Made by a program: the position numbers and the translations under genes. A DNA stretch of 11,953 nt from JAJISG01 sp964347345 (lineage in GTDB: Archaea > Thermoplasmatota > Thermoplasmata > RBG-16-68-12 > JAJISG01). Below the pieces are notes generated by a model. It saw only the letters and a program-made list of their open reading frames with translations, had not been told where the DNA came from and did not search any database. Location: assembly GCA_964347345.1 (NCBI GenBank), contig CAYFYB010000040.1:1-11953 (forward strand), written 5' to 3'. Positions 5,714-11,953 of the stretch are shown here, piece after piece (within the stretch, counting starts at the first letter, position 1; each line of letters starts with the position of its first letter).

Positions 5714-7206
5714 TCCCCCTCCTGAAGCTGCCGGAAGCTAATGGAGCCCTCCAGGAGTCCTGTCATTTTGGACCGCAACTCCGCGACAGGTACCCTCACC
5801 TGCTCGGTGGAATCCCTTTCGCGGACCGTGACGTCCTGTCTCTCTAGGCTCTGATAGTCCACGGTGAGGCAAAAAGGTGTCCCGATCTCATCCATTCTGG
5901 CATAGCGCTTGCCGATGCTGCCGGCGTCGTCGTATAGGGCGTCGAACCAGCGGCGGACGTCCTTATAGACCTGCCGTGCCATCCCTCGCAGCCCATCCTT
6001 GTTGACCAGCGGAAAGATGGCGCATGTAAACGGAGCCAGCCTGGGGGGAATGCGCAGAACCGCCTTTTCCCCAACGTCATAGTTGAGGTCCAGAAGTGCC
6101 CACACGTTCCTGTCGATGCCGAAGCTCAGCTCTAGCACGTGGGGTATCAATCGCTTCCCCTGGTGGAAGACCTCCATTCTCTCCCTGGAGTGCTCCCCGT
6201 GCCTGGCCAGATCGTAGCTGGTCCGGTAGTGCACGCCACCGACTTCCTTGAAGCCGCCGAGGGAATCCATCCTCACCTGCACATCGAAGTGGATTCTGTT
6301 GTAGAAGGCCCGCTCGGCCTCATTCAGCTCGTAGAGTCTCAGGGCCTCCCGAGGCACACGAAGGTTCTCCAGATAGAACTCCTGCACCTTGGCCAGGTGG
6401 TAGAGGTAGAAGGCGGGCAAGCCCTCGTCCTCGATGATCTCCCTGACGGCCTTCTCGGTCACCTTCCCGCGCTCATCCGCCCTGACGGTCCTGAGGGGAA
6501 CGTCGTCCACCTCGTTCATATCCAGGACTTCCTCGAAGGTTGCGGGATCGAAGAATATCTGGAGTTCGGCCTGGTGGAACTCCCGTAGCCTGTAGGTTCC
6601 CTGTCGGGGGGATATCTCATTCCTGTAAACCTTCCCCACCATGGCGAGGCCCATGGGCAGCCTTTTCCTGAGGAGTTCGAACTCCCGCTTGAAGCTGAGG
6701 TAGGCACCCTGGGCCGTCTCCGGCCTTAGGAAGGCTTCCTCCTCCCCTTGGGGACCCACGGAGACGGGGAACATGATGTTGAAGGGGACGGGGTCGCCCA
6801 GAGGCCCGCCACACCGCTGGCACCTTATGCCTTTTTCCTTGATGGCAGCCTTGATCTGCGCGGGATCCAACCCCTCGCCAGAGGTTCCCGTGGCCTCCTC
6901 CACCAGCTGGTCGGCTCGGTGAGCCTCCCCGCACTTACTGCAATAGACGAGAATATCGCTGAATAGGTCCACGTGGCCCGAGGCCTTCAGGGCCTTGTAG
7001 GGCAGGATGCTGGAGGTGTCAATCAAGTGGTAGTTGTCCCCAAGGCCAAGGAAGTACTCGATCCAGAGGTCCTCCCATCTCCTCCGGAGGCGGGCGCCGT
7101 TGTGGCCATAGTCGTAGAATCCTGCCAGTCCACCGTAGACCTCAGCGGAGGGTATTAGGAAGCCCTTCCGGAGGGACAGGGACATGAGCTCTTCCTGTCT
7201 GCCCAT
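5710..7206 (-). CDS. glyS: Glycyl-tRNA synthetase (alpha2 type)
   Basis: A 498-residue class II aminoacyl-tRNA synthetase that charges tRNA-Gly. Visible features in order are the N-terminal GFLIPSAEVYGGLAGFYDYG, a zinc-binding insertion with CSKC (C89, C92) and CQRC (C129, C132), FLRPETAQG (159-167), motif 2 with RNEISPRQGTYRLREF (195-210), a GGVHYRTSYDLARH segment (323-336), motif 3 around LELSFGIDRN (358-367), and a C-terminal anticodon-binding domain from about 390. It is somewhat shorter than many archaeal GlyRS (about 570). ATG 7206 is chosen because AAGGGG lies 6 nt upstream; a TTG at 7212 sits directly against that site and is unlikely. The gene is 10 nt downstream of the CBS gene and its stop overlaps the next gene. 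Confidence 0.97.
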   Translation of the reverse strand: MGRQEELMSLSLRKGFLIPSAEVYGGLAGFYDYGHNGARLRRRWEDLWIEYFLGLGDNYHLIDTSSILPYKALKASGHVDLFSDILVYCSKCGEAHRADQLVEEATGTSGEGLDPAQIKAAIKEKGIRCQRCGGPLGDPVPFNIMFPVSVGPQGEEEAFLRPETAQGAYLSFKREFELLRKRLPMGLAMVGKVYRNEISPRQGTYRLREFHQAELQIFFDPATFEEVLDMNEVDDVPLRTVRADERGKVTEKAVREIIEDEGLPAFYLYHLAKVQEFYLENLRVPREALRLYELNEAERAFYNRIHFDVQVRMDSLGGFKEVGGVHYRTSYDLARHGEHSRERMEVFHQGKRLIPHVLELSFGIDRNVWALLDLNYDVGEKAVLRIPPRLAPFTCAIFPLVNKDGLRGMARQVYKDVRRWFDALYDDAGSIGKRYARMDEIGTPFCLTVDYQSLERQDVTVRERDSTEQVRVPVAELRSKMTGLLEGSISFRQLQEGD

Positions 7207-7216
7207 CCACAACCCC

Positions 7217-8065
7217 TTACAGCAGAACTCGTATGACGTCCAGCTCCGTCAGCAGGCCCAGGAGGCGGTCGTGGGGGTCCTTGACGGGGAGCTGGCCGAA
7301 GTCGTTCTTCTGCATGATGCGGGCGGCCTCACTCACTCCTGTCTTGGAGGACACCGTCATCACGTTCTTGACCATAACATCCCTGACCATGACCTTTGGA
7401 AGCTCGATCTTCCTCTCCTCGTAGTATAGCCTCATCACGTTTCTGAGGCCCTCCCAAGCCCACGGATTGTCCTCTTGGGCCAGACCGAGTTCCTGGATGG
7501 CGGGGGTCCCATTGATCCTGCTCAGGTCGAAGATGTCCCTGTCGGTTATGATGCCTGAGAGTCGACCGACATCGTTCAGGACAGGCAGGGCGAAGACCCG
7601 AGCAACCCTCATGATCTCGTTGGCCGTTACCAAAGGAGTGTCCTCGTAGACGGGCACACAGACGGAGTGGAGGACTTCGTCCACGGGAGTTTCCAGCCCC
7701 AGCTTGTGCACTACTGGGAGAAGATCTGCAGGTGTGACGATACCCACTACCTTCGAGTCCCTGCAGACCGCCACGTGATGAAGTCGCTTATCCACCATGA
7801 GGCGCGCGACCTCCTTCACCGTCGCTTCTGGCGAAACAGGCGGATACTCCTTCCTCAAAAGGAGGGCAAGGTGCTCCTCCTCCGGCTTAGCGAAGATATG
7901 CTTGCGGGCAACGATGCCTTCGTAGGTACCATCCTTCTTGATGACGGGAACCCCGGTAACCTTGTGGGTCACCAAGAGGCGAAGCACGTCGCTTCGCGTA
8001 CCTGGAAGCGTAGCCACTACGGGGTCCTTTGTCATCACGTCCTCGACCCGCATGTCCTTGGTCAT
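7217..8065 (-). CDS. Four-CBS-domain regulatory protein
   Basis: A 282-residue cytoplasmic protein made only of CBS domains. Four repeats are visible, at about 5-60 (VEDVMTKDPVVATLPGT...GVPVIKKDG), 73-124 (PPVSPEATVKE...HHVAVCRD), 130-186 (VPVYEDTPLVTA...ALPVLNDVG) and 223-282 (VRDVMVKNVMTVSSKTG...FGQLPVKDP). Tandem CBS pairs (Bateman modules) bind adenosine nucleotides or S-adenosyl compounds and act as energy or ligand sensors. No enzyme or DNA-binding domain is attached, so it probably regulates a partner. The start ATG 8065 has GGAGGTT upstream, inside the end of the amidohydrolase gene, whose stop is 1 nt away; coupling is likely. The partner could be any of its operon neighbours, but this is inference from position. 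Confidence 0.93.
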   Translation of the reverse strand: MTKDMRVEDVMTKDPVVATLPGTRSDVLRLLVTHKVTGVPVIKKDGTYEGIVARKHIFAKPEEEHLALLLRKEYPPVSPEATVKEVARLMVDKRLHHVAVCRDSKVVGIVTPADLLPVVHKLGLETPVDEVLHSVCVPVYEDTPLVTANEIMRVARVFALPVLNDVGRLSGIITDRDIFDLSRINGTPAIQELGLAQEDNPWAWEGLRNVMRLYYEERKIELPKVMVRDVMVKNVMTVSSKTGVSEAARIMQKNDFGQLPVKDPHDRLLGLLTELDVIRVLL

Positions 8066-8066
8066 C

Positions 8067-9158
8067 CTAAACCTCCTTCAGCCATCCCCTTTGCCTTACC
8101 CAAACCCTGGGACCTAGGGACAGCAGGGCAACGTCGGCCTCGTTAGCCTTGATCACTCGATAGGCCTTATCCCCTCTGGCCTCAACGTCCAGGACCAGGA
8201 GGTTGCAGGGATTTCCTTCCTGAATGGTGATAGAAGGGGTGCTGTTAAAAAGCTTAGCACCCCGGTAAGCCATCTCCAAGACGGTCGAGGGAGGGAGACC
8301 ACCCCTCAGCTTGGCCACCTGGTATGCGAACTCCATCTCCCGCATCAGGGAGGGATGGTTCAGCATGGCGTTGTCTGTGCCAAGCATCAACTCAAGGCCG
8401 GCAGCTGCCATCCCTGGCAGGTCCGGAACTCTTCCAAAGAAGGTCTGACTTCGCGGACAGACCACGACGGGAACCCCTTCCTGAGCGCATCTTACCCAGT
8501 CCTCCCGACCAGCTGCCGTCATATGGACCAGAAAGTCCGGCTTGAGGTCGAGGACCGTGTCAAGGTCCTCCCTGCGGGCCTCGCTGGCGTGCAGTGCGAG
8601 GATCTTGCCCTTGTGCCTTACGCGGGCCGCTAACTTCTGAAGCTCCCCGTAGTCCCAGTCGGAAACGCTGCTCACCCCGATACCATCAGCCACCTGTAGG
8701 ACGTGGTCCACCTCCTCCCTGAGGTATCCCAGCCCGGTCGGCCTGCCAAGGACCACTCCTCTGACCGAGCTATCGCCCAAGGCGTCGTGCAGGGCCTCGC
8801 AGCCCTTCACGCCTCCCTCCCGGAAGTCGCAGAAGGAAGCGGTACCTCCCATGATCATCCTTTGAAGTGACCACCTCATGGCAGACACCAACTCCTCCCT
8901 TGAGGCCTCCTGAAGGCGACGGAACTTTAGGCCGTGAGGGGGAGCGACGATCGTCTCCAAGGTGCCGGTGGGCTCCTCCAAGACAACGGAATCCCCAAGG
9001 TGGGTATGGGCGTTGAAGAAGCAGGGTAGAACCAGGCCGGTGGCCAGAGGGTCTTGGTCCCCGCCGTGCGTCACCTCCACAACGATACCATCCCCAAAGT
9101 GTACAGTGCCCTCTTTGAAGCCCTCCGGGGTGTATATCCAGCCCGACACTTTGGGCAT
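8067..9158 (-). CDS. Amidohydrolase-superfamily metal-dependent deaminase/hydrolase
   Basis: A 363-residue cytoplasmic enzyme of the cytosine-deaminase/chlorohydrolase branch of the amidohydrolases. Metal and catalytic sites are visible: HTH (H51, H53) in FFNAHTHLGD, HASE (H190, E193), H212 in FLVHMTA and D262 in LGTDNAML. The C-terminal region has the usual small beta sandwich (EGNPCNLLVLD). The substrate is unknown. It is shorter than the MTA/SAH deaminases (about 420-440) and has its own APPHGLKFRRL segment after the first histidines. The frame extends upstream to 9245 into the glycosyltransferase gene. I chose ATG 9158 because it follows a TATA box by about 25 nt and the protein family starts there with a short beta strand. 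It begins the run to the CBS, glyS and AsnB-like genes. Confidence 0.9.
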   Translation of the reverse strand: MPKVSGWIYTPEGFKEGTVHFGDGIVVEVTHGGDQDPLATGLVLPCFFNAHTHLGDSVVLEEPTGTLETIVAPPHGLKFRRLQEASREELVSAMRWSLQRMIMGGTASFCDFREGGVKGCEALHDALGDSSVRGVVLGRPTGLGYLREEVDHVLQVADGIGVSSVSDWDYGELQKLAARVRHKGKILALHASEARREDLDTVLDLKPDFLVHMTAAGREDWVRCAQEGVPVVVCPRSQTFFGRVPDLPGMAAAGLELMLGTDNAMLNHPSLMREMEFAYQVAKLRGGLPPSTVLEMAYRGAKLFNSTPSITIQEGNPCNLLVLDVEARGDKAYRVIKANEADVALLSLGPRVWVRQRGWLKEV

Positions 9159-9179
9159 GACAAGACCATAGCCATCCCG

Positions 9180-9187
9180 AATTAAAG
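9180..9187 (-). promoter_or_regulatory. TATA box of the amidohydrolase operon
   Basis: CTTTAATT on the minus strand is centred 25-26 nt before ATG 9158, with no Shine-Dalgarno in between. It lies in the 35-bp gap after the glycosyltransferase stop. It suggests an internal promoter that gives a leaderless mRNA for the amidohydrolase-CBS-glyS-AsnB-like set. Confidence 0.5.
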
Positions 9188-9193
9188 CTATGC

Positions 9194-10678
9194 CTAAGGG
9201 GTTACCATCTCTCGGGCCCGCCCAACCCTGGCAGCCCTGGTCCATCCCACTCTCCTCCCCATAAGCACCTCGAAGAGAGAGACGAGCCTGATGAGATCCC
9301 TCACCTGTCGGTAGCCGATGACGAAGAGGGGAGACAGTATCAGCAGTCTAAAGTCTTCCCCGTCCATCAGTACCGCCAGCAGGGAGTAGAGGAACTCCAG
9401 AAGTATGAAGAGTCCCAGGATCCAGAGGAAACTGGGCAGCTCACCGGTGAGGCCGGCCAAGACGCCCGAGGCCAGAGCCAGGAGGCCAGCGATGGGTACA
9501 AACAGGATGGATATCAGCAGGTAGGGGTAGCCGAGACCGCTCAGGAAGCCGTACCTTGGGTTCCTCACCACATCACCATGCTTGAAGAGGGTCTGCAGTG
9601 TCCCAGCGTACCATCTCCTCCTCTGGCGGTAGAGGTCCCGGAGGTTCTCGGGGGCCTCCGTGTAGGCCTCGGCTAAGGAGGTGGCCTGAATCACGCTACC
9701 AGACTTCAGGACCTTGATCGTGGTGTCAAAATCCTCCGTGAGGGTATCCGGGTCGTAGCTCCCCACCGCCTCTAGGGCGCTACGGCGGAAAGCTCCCAGG
9801 ACGCCGGGAACGACCATGGTGGAGCCGAAGACGTCGAAGGCCCGCTTGGCAATGTTGATGTCCACGATGTATTCCAGTGCTTGGAGCCGGGTGAGTAGGT
9901 TCACCCTGTTGAGGACCTTGACGTTGCCACAAACGGCCATTACCCTCGGGTCGGCGAAAAGCCTCACCAGCTCCTTGAGGCAATCTCGCGCTACCAGGCT
10001 GTCTGCGTCCACAGTGACGATGATTTCCCCCTTGGAGAAGAAGAGGCCCAGGTTCAGAGCGGCAGCTTTGCCCCCGTTGGGCCTGTGGACCACCCGGACG
10101 CCCTCGGCTGTGTACTGCCGGGCCAATCTCTGGGTGCTGTCCTGGGAACCGTCGTCGACGACGACCACCTCAAACCTCGGATAGTCCACCTGCAGTAGGG
10201 CCTCTATCGTCTTCTCGATACAGCTCTCTTCATTGTGGGCCGGGACCAGGAAGGTGACGAGGGGGTACTTGCTGAGAGGGCGACGGAGCCTGCGCTCCTC
10301 CATTTCCCTGTGGTAGAGGGCTAGGGGCAGGTTGATGAAATCGTAGAAGAGGGTGAAGGTGAGCCCCATGAGGGAGATGATGAAGAGGATGCTACTGGCT
10401 GCAAAGGGAGTCGCCAGGAGGACTGTCACTGCGTAGACTATGGGGAGGGTCAGGAAGAGGATCCAGAAGAGGATGAGGCTGTAGGCCGACGTTGTCCTCC
10501 GCCATCTGTTGGTGCTGTCCCTCCTCAGCTCTCTCCATATGGCCAGGAGGTAGAAGGCAGCCGCCAGAACCGCCGAGGTGAAGGCCAGGATCTTCGTCCC
10601 GCGGTCCGGCAGCAGCAGGAACATGCCCAAGAAGACGATGAGGATGACCGCCCCTACCGCCACAAGCCGTTTCTTCAT
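9194..10678 (-). CDS. Processive family 2 membrane glycosyltransferase
   Basis: A 494-residue membrane enzyme of the cellulose synthase, hyaluronan synthase and PgaC/IcaA type, which polymerises sugars from nucleotide sugars and exports the chain. N-terminal membrane segments lie at about 5-24, 28-47, 65-88 and 95-120. The catalytic domain has VPAHNEES (145-152), the VVVVDDGS strand (171-178), DAD (224-226), TED (314-316) and QRRRW (352-356), the complete D,D,D,QxxRW set. C-terminal membrane helices lie at about 383-408 and 415-437, with a probable interface segment at about 444-456. The tail is basic. It starts 7 nt after the upstream TackOD1-like gene, and AGGAG overlaps that gene's end, so the two are cotranscribed. 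The product polymer is unknown; an extracellular or capsular polysaccharide is the family expectation. No export partner or glycosidase gene is nearby. Confidence 0.95.
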   Translation of the reverse strand: MKKRLVAVGAVILIVFLGMFLLLPDRGTKILAFTSAVLAAAFYLLAIWRELRRDSTNRWRRTTSAYSLILFWILFLTLPIVYAVTVLLATPFAASSILFIISLMGLTFTLFYDFINLPLALYHREMEERRLRRPLSKYPLVTFLVPAHNEESCIEKTIEALLQVDYPRFEVVVVDDGSQDSTQRLARQYTAEGVRVVHRPNGGKAAALNLGLFFSKGEIIVTVDADSLVARDCLKELVRLFADPRVMAVCGNVKVLNRVNLLTRLQALEYIVDINIAKRAFDVFGSTMVVPGVLGAFRRSALEAVGSYDPDTLTEDFDTTIKVLKSGSVIQATSLAEAYTEAPENLRDLYRQRRRWYAGTLQTLFKHGDVVRNPRYGFLSGLGYPYLLISILFVPIAGLLALASGVLAGLTGELPSFLWILGLFILLEFLYSLLAVLMDGEDFRLLILSPLFVIGYRQVRDLIRLVSLFEVLMGRRVGWTRAARVGRAREMVTP

Positions 10679-10685
10679 CGGGAAG

Positions 10686-11657
10686 CTACTCCTGTTCCGT
10701 TTCCTTGCCGATGAATAGCTCCTCAGAGAGGAAGTCAGGGAGCCTTTCTAGGACCTTCTCACGCTCGGCCTCCAGGACCTTGATGCCGTGAAACCTAGCG
10801 TAGCCCCTGGCGGACTCCTCTAGGCCTGGAGACGCAACGAAGAGAAGGTTGCTGATGCCGACGTCCTCACCCTTGCCAAATAGACCCACGAGGGGCTTCG
10901 AGGACACCTCCTTGGAGGCGAGGGATATGTCCATCAGGACCTCCGTCCTGAGGCCCATGACCTCTTTGAAGGCGAAGAGGTCGCAAGCGTGCTTTACCCC
11001 AGATCTGCCCTCGACCTTCTGAAGGACAGCGACTTCATAACCGGCACCCTCCAAGACCTGTGCGGCCCTGGCCAACACCTCTTTCAGGGCCGAAGGCACC
11101 TCATCTCTTCGGAAGTAGGAATACAGCGACTTCTCACTCACCTCTGAGGTGTCGAAGTATTCATCGCAGTGGGTGCAGTGGTGGTGGACCTCTGGAATGT
11201 AGGTTACCTCCCCGCAGTCGCCGCATCGATAGAAGTCCGAGGGTTTGCGGTGGTCCTTCCCGAGGAGCTTGAGCCTCTTTCCGCACTTCGGGCAAACTAG
11301 CCCATCCGGGGCCTTGAACCGAGCTTCGGGGGCTATGTAACCGCAGGTGAAGTGCTCTATCAGAACCTCCTTCGAGATGTCTTCGGACTGGCATGACGGA
11401 CACAAAAGGGCGGTCCTGAGATGAGGGCTCCCGTCCTTCGGGCAGATGCGGAGCTTGTACTTCAGCTTCCTCTCCAGTTCCCCTCGGGCTACCAGCGCCT
11501 CGAGGGGCTCAACGGACGTTGGATCCAGACCTTCGTCCTCCAAGAAAGGATAGAAGTAGCCCTGAGGCCTGGAAGGGTCGATGACCGGTTCCACATCCAT
11601 GGAGGCGCGTTGCATTGATTGCAGTAGCTCGTCGTCCGTCGAGTCGTCTTTCCGCAA
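10686..11657 (-). CDS. TackOD1-like zinc-binding protein with possible nuclease-fold C-terminal domain
   Basis: A 323-residue cytoplasmic protein. Residues about 70-165 hold many paired metal ligands: C72, CPSC (86-89), H102 with C105 in IEHFTCGYI, CPKC (122-125), CGDC (145-148) and CTHC (161-164). The order CP-DGS, CPSC, EHFTCGY, CPKCGK, LLGKDHR and YRCGDC matches my knowledge of TackOD1, an archaeal output domain linked to signal transduction. Residues about 187-297 form an alpha/beta domain with GRSGVKHACDLFA and EVLMDIS, which resembles a PD-(D/E)XK (Mrr-like) fold whose catalytic lysine is not evident; it may be non-catalytic. The start is TTG 11657, with AGGAGGGG 6 nt upstream; the nearest in-frame ATG lies 14 codons inside. 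A TATA box lies about 45 nt upstream. It heads the operon with the glycosyltransferase, so control of polysaccharide synthesis is plausible. Confidence 0.82.
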   Translation of the reverse strand: MRKDDSTDDELLQSMQRASMDVEPVIDPSRPQGYFYPFLEDEGLDPTSVEPLEALVARGELERKLKYKLRICPKDGSPHLRTALLCPSCQSEDISKEVLIEHFTCGYIAPEARFKAPDGLVCPKCGKRLKLLGKDHRKPSDFYRCGDCGEVTYIPEVHHHCTHCDEYFDTSEVSEKSLYSYFRRDEVPSALKEVLARAAQVLEGAGYEVAVLQKVEGRSGVKHACDLFAFKEVMGLRTEVLMDISLASKEVSSKPLVGLFGKGEDVGISNLLFVASPGLEESARGYARFHGIKVLEAEREKVLERLPDFLSEELFIGKETEQE

Positions 11658-11699
11658 TCGACTCCCCTCCTGTCGGGGACGAGATAGGTTATGGGGGGC

Positions 11700-11708
11700 A
11701 AATATAAG
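11700..11708 (-). promoter_or_regulatory. TATA box of the TackOD1-like/glycosyltransferase operon
   Basis: CTTATATTT on the minus strand is the best TATA match in the window. It predicts a start site near 11677, leaving a leader of about 20 nt that contains the AGGAGGGG ribosome binding site of the TTG-start gene. Confidence 0.65.
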
Positions 11709-11739
11709 TTTCTCATCAGGCCTCCCGTCCGGCCAGAAT

Positions 11740-11747
11740 CTTTTATC
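11740..11747 (+). promoter_or_regulatory. TATA box of tRNA-Thr
   Basis: CTTTTATC is centred about 27 nt before the tRNA 5' end. It sits about 40 bp from the divergent TATA box of the TackOD1-like operon. Confidence 0.6.
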
Positions 11748-11770
11748 CCGTCATTCCTTATTGAGGAGTG

Positions 11771-11856
11771 GCCACTGTAGCTCAGGTGGTCAGAGCGACG
11801 GTCTCGTAACTTAGCGGGAGAACCGTAGGTCGAGGGTTCGAATCCCTCCAGTGGCT
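11771..11856 (+). tRNA. tRNA-Thr (anticodon CGT) with a 12-nt intron
   Basis: A full cloverleaf. The acceptor GCCACTG (11771-11777) pairs with CAGTGGC (11849-11855), with discriminator T11856. The D stem is GCTC/GAGC. The T arm GAGGG/CCCTC has loop TTCGAAT. The anticodon stem ACGGT/ACCGT encloses CTCGTA, then 12 extra bases, then A38. Removing them gives the loop CTCGTAA with anticodon CGT, which reads ACG threonine codons. The mature length is 74 nt, and CCA is not encoded. It diverges from the TackOD1-like operon and has its own TATA box. Confidence 0.95.
11809..11820 (+). other. tRNA-Thr intron at position 37/38
   Basis: ACTTAGCGGGAG interrupts the anticodon loop. It forms a bulge-helix-bulge. 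Loop bases CTCG (11803-11806) pair with intron CGGG (11815-11818) through C-G, U-G, C-G and G-C. The 3-nt bulges TAA (11807-11809) and AGA (11819-11821) carry the two splice points. What remains of the intron is a 5-nt CTTAG loop, so the inner helix is essentially missing. This is the substrate geometry of the archaeal tRNA splicing endonuclease. Confidence 0.85.
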
Positions 11857-11895
11857 CTTGTCCTCGGGAGGCAGGGAGGCTAATGCCCCCTTCTA

Positions 11896-11953
11896 CTAGT
11901 CCCGTCGCCTTCGCACCCGAATCCTCCAGATGACAACGGTGGCAGTGAGGAGG
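11896..11953 (-). CDS. C-terminal end of a probable membrane protein (partial)
   Basis: On the minus strand the window edge enters a frame that ends with LLTATVVIWRIRVRRRRD and two adjacent TAG stops (11896-11898 and 11893-11895). A hydrophobic stretch followed by an arginine-rich tail looks like the last membrane helix of a protein obeying the positive-inside rule. Only 18 codons are visible, so the family cannot be named and the call could be chance. A plus-strand ATG at 11930 is an alternative reading, but it has no ribosome binding site. Confidence 0.4.
   Translation of the reverse strand, partial: LLTATVVIWRIRVRRRRD

Noticed and set aside
6139..6588. Open frame antisense to glyS (149 residues)
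   Set aside because: It is compositionally a mirror of GlyRS codons (many L, V, H, G), has no ribosome binding site or promoter, and overlaps essential motifs of glyS.
9159..9245. N-terminal extension of the amidohydrolase into the glycosyltransferase gene
   Set aside because: The 29 extra residues look unlike family N termini and lie partly upstream of the TATA box at 9180-9187.
11708..11720. C/D-box RNA signal TGATGAG on the minus strand
   Set aside because: It lacks the preceding purine, and no paired D box or guide-length spacing is visible. It lies in the TackOD1-like promoter region.
71..11856. A mobile element bounded by the two tRNA genes
   Set aside because: The only shared sequence between the tRNAs is the universal T-loop. 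There is no integrase, transposase or duplicated tRNA 3' end, and the genes between are mostly housekeeping.

Overview
This is a GC-rich, densely packed archaeal chromosomal segment. It has short gaps, frequent start/stop overlaps and no mobile element or CRISPR array. The archaeal assignment rests on a tRNA-Thr with a bulge-helix-bulge intron at position 37/38, TATA-like boxes about 25-30 nt upstream of several genes (some apparently leaderless), an archaeal-type Elp3, an alpha2-type glycyl-tRNA synthetase and a TackOD1-like zinc protein. The overall gene style resembles Thermoplasmata or related euryarchaea, but lineage is an inference that I cannot test here.

Layout. Left edge (+): tRNA-Leu(CAA), then a small two-helix membrane ORF, a winged-helix regulator, and an overlapping 93-residue beta-rich protein that may have an Sm-like fold. 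Next, on the minus strand, come an HtpX/M48 membrane metalloprotease with a long C-terminal extension and, upstream of it, a 125-residue helical protein. The helical gene diverges from elp3 (+) across a 75-bp gap that seems to hold two back-to-back promoters. The 3' end of elp3 overlaps the end of a long leftward cluster by 8 bp.

The leftward cluster (11657 down to 4937) has two parts. The first is a TackOD1-like zinc protein with a possible nuclease-fold tail, followed by a processive family 2 membrane glycosyltransferase. The second appears to restart from its own promoter and runs amidohydrolase, four-CBS protein, glycyl-tRNA synthetase and a stand-alone asparagine-synthetase-type ATPase. 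Gaps in this second part are 1 nt, 10 nt and a 4-nt overlap, so it looks like one transcript with translational coupling. The right edge has tRNA-Thr(CGT) with a 12-nt intron (+) and the last codons of a probable membrane protein (-).

Functional reading. Much of the window is translation-related: two tRNAs, Elp3 wobble-uridine modification and GlyRS. The asparagine-synthetase-like and amidohydrolase/CBS genes tied to glyS have no obvious substrate and are the most open biochemical question. The zinc protein and glycosyltransferase pair suggests a signal-controlled surface polysaccharide. I do not see a complete, clearly new defence or mobile system; the novelty candidates are gene pairings and unusual domain contents.
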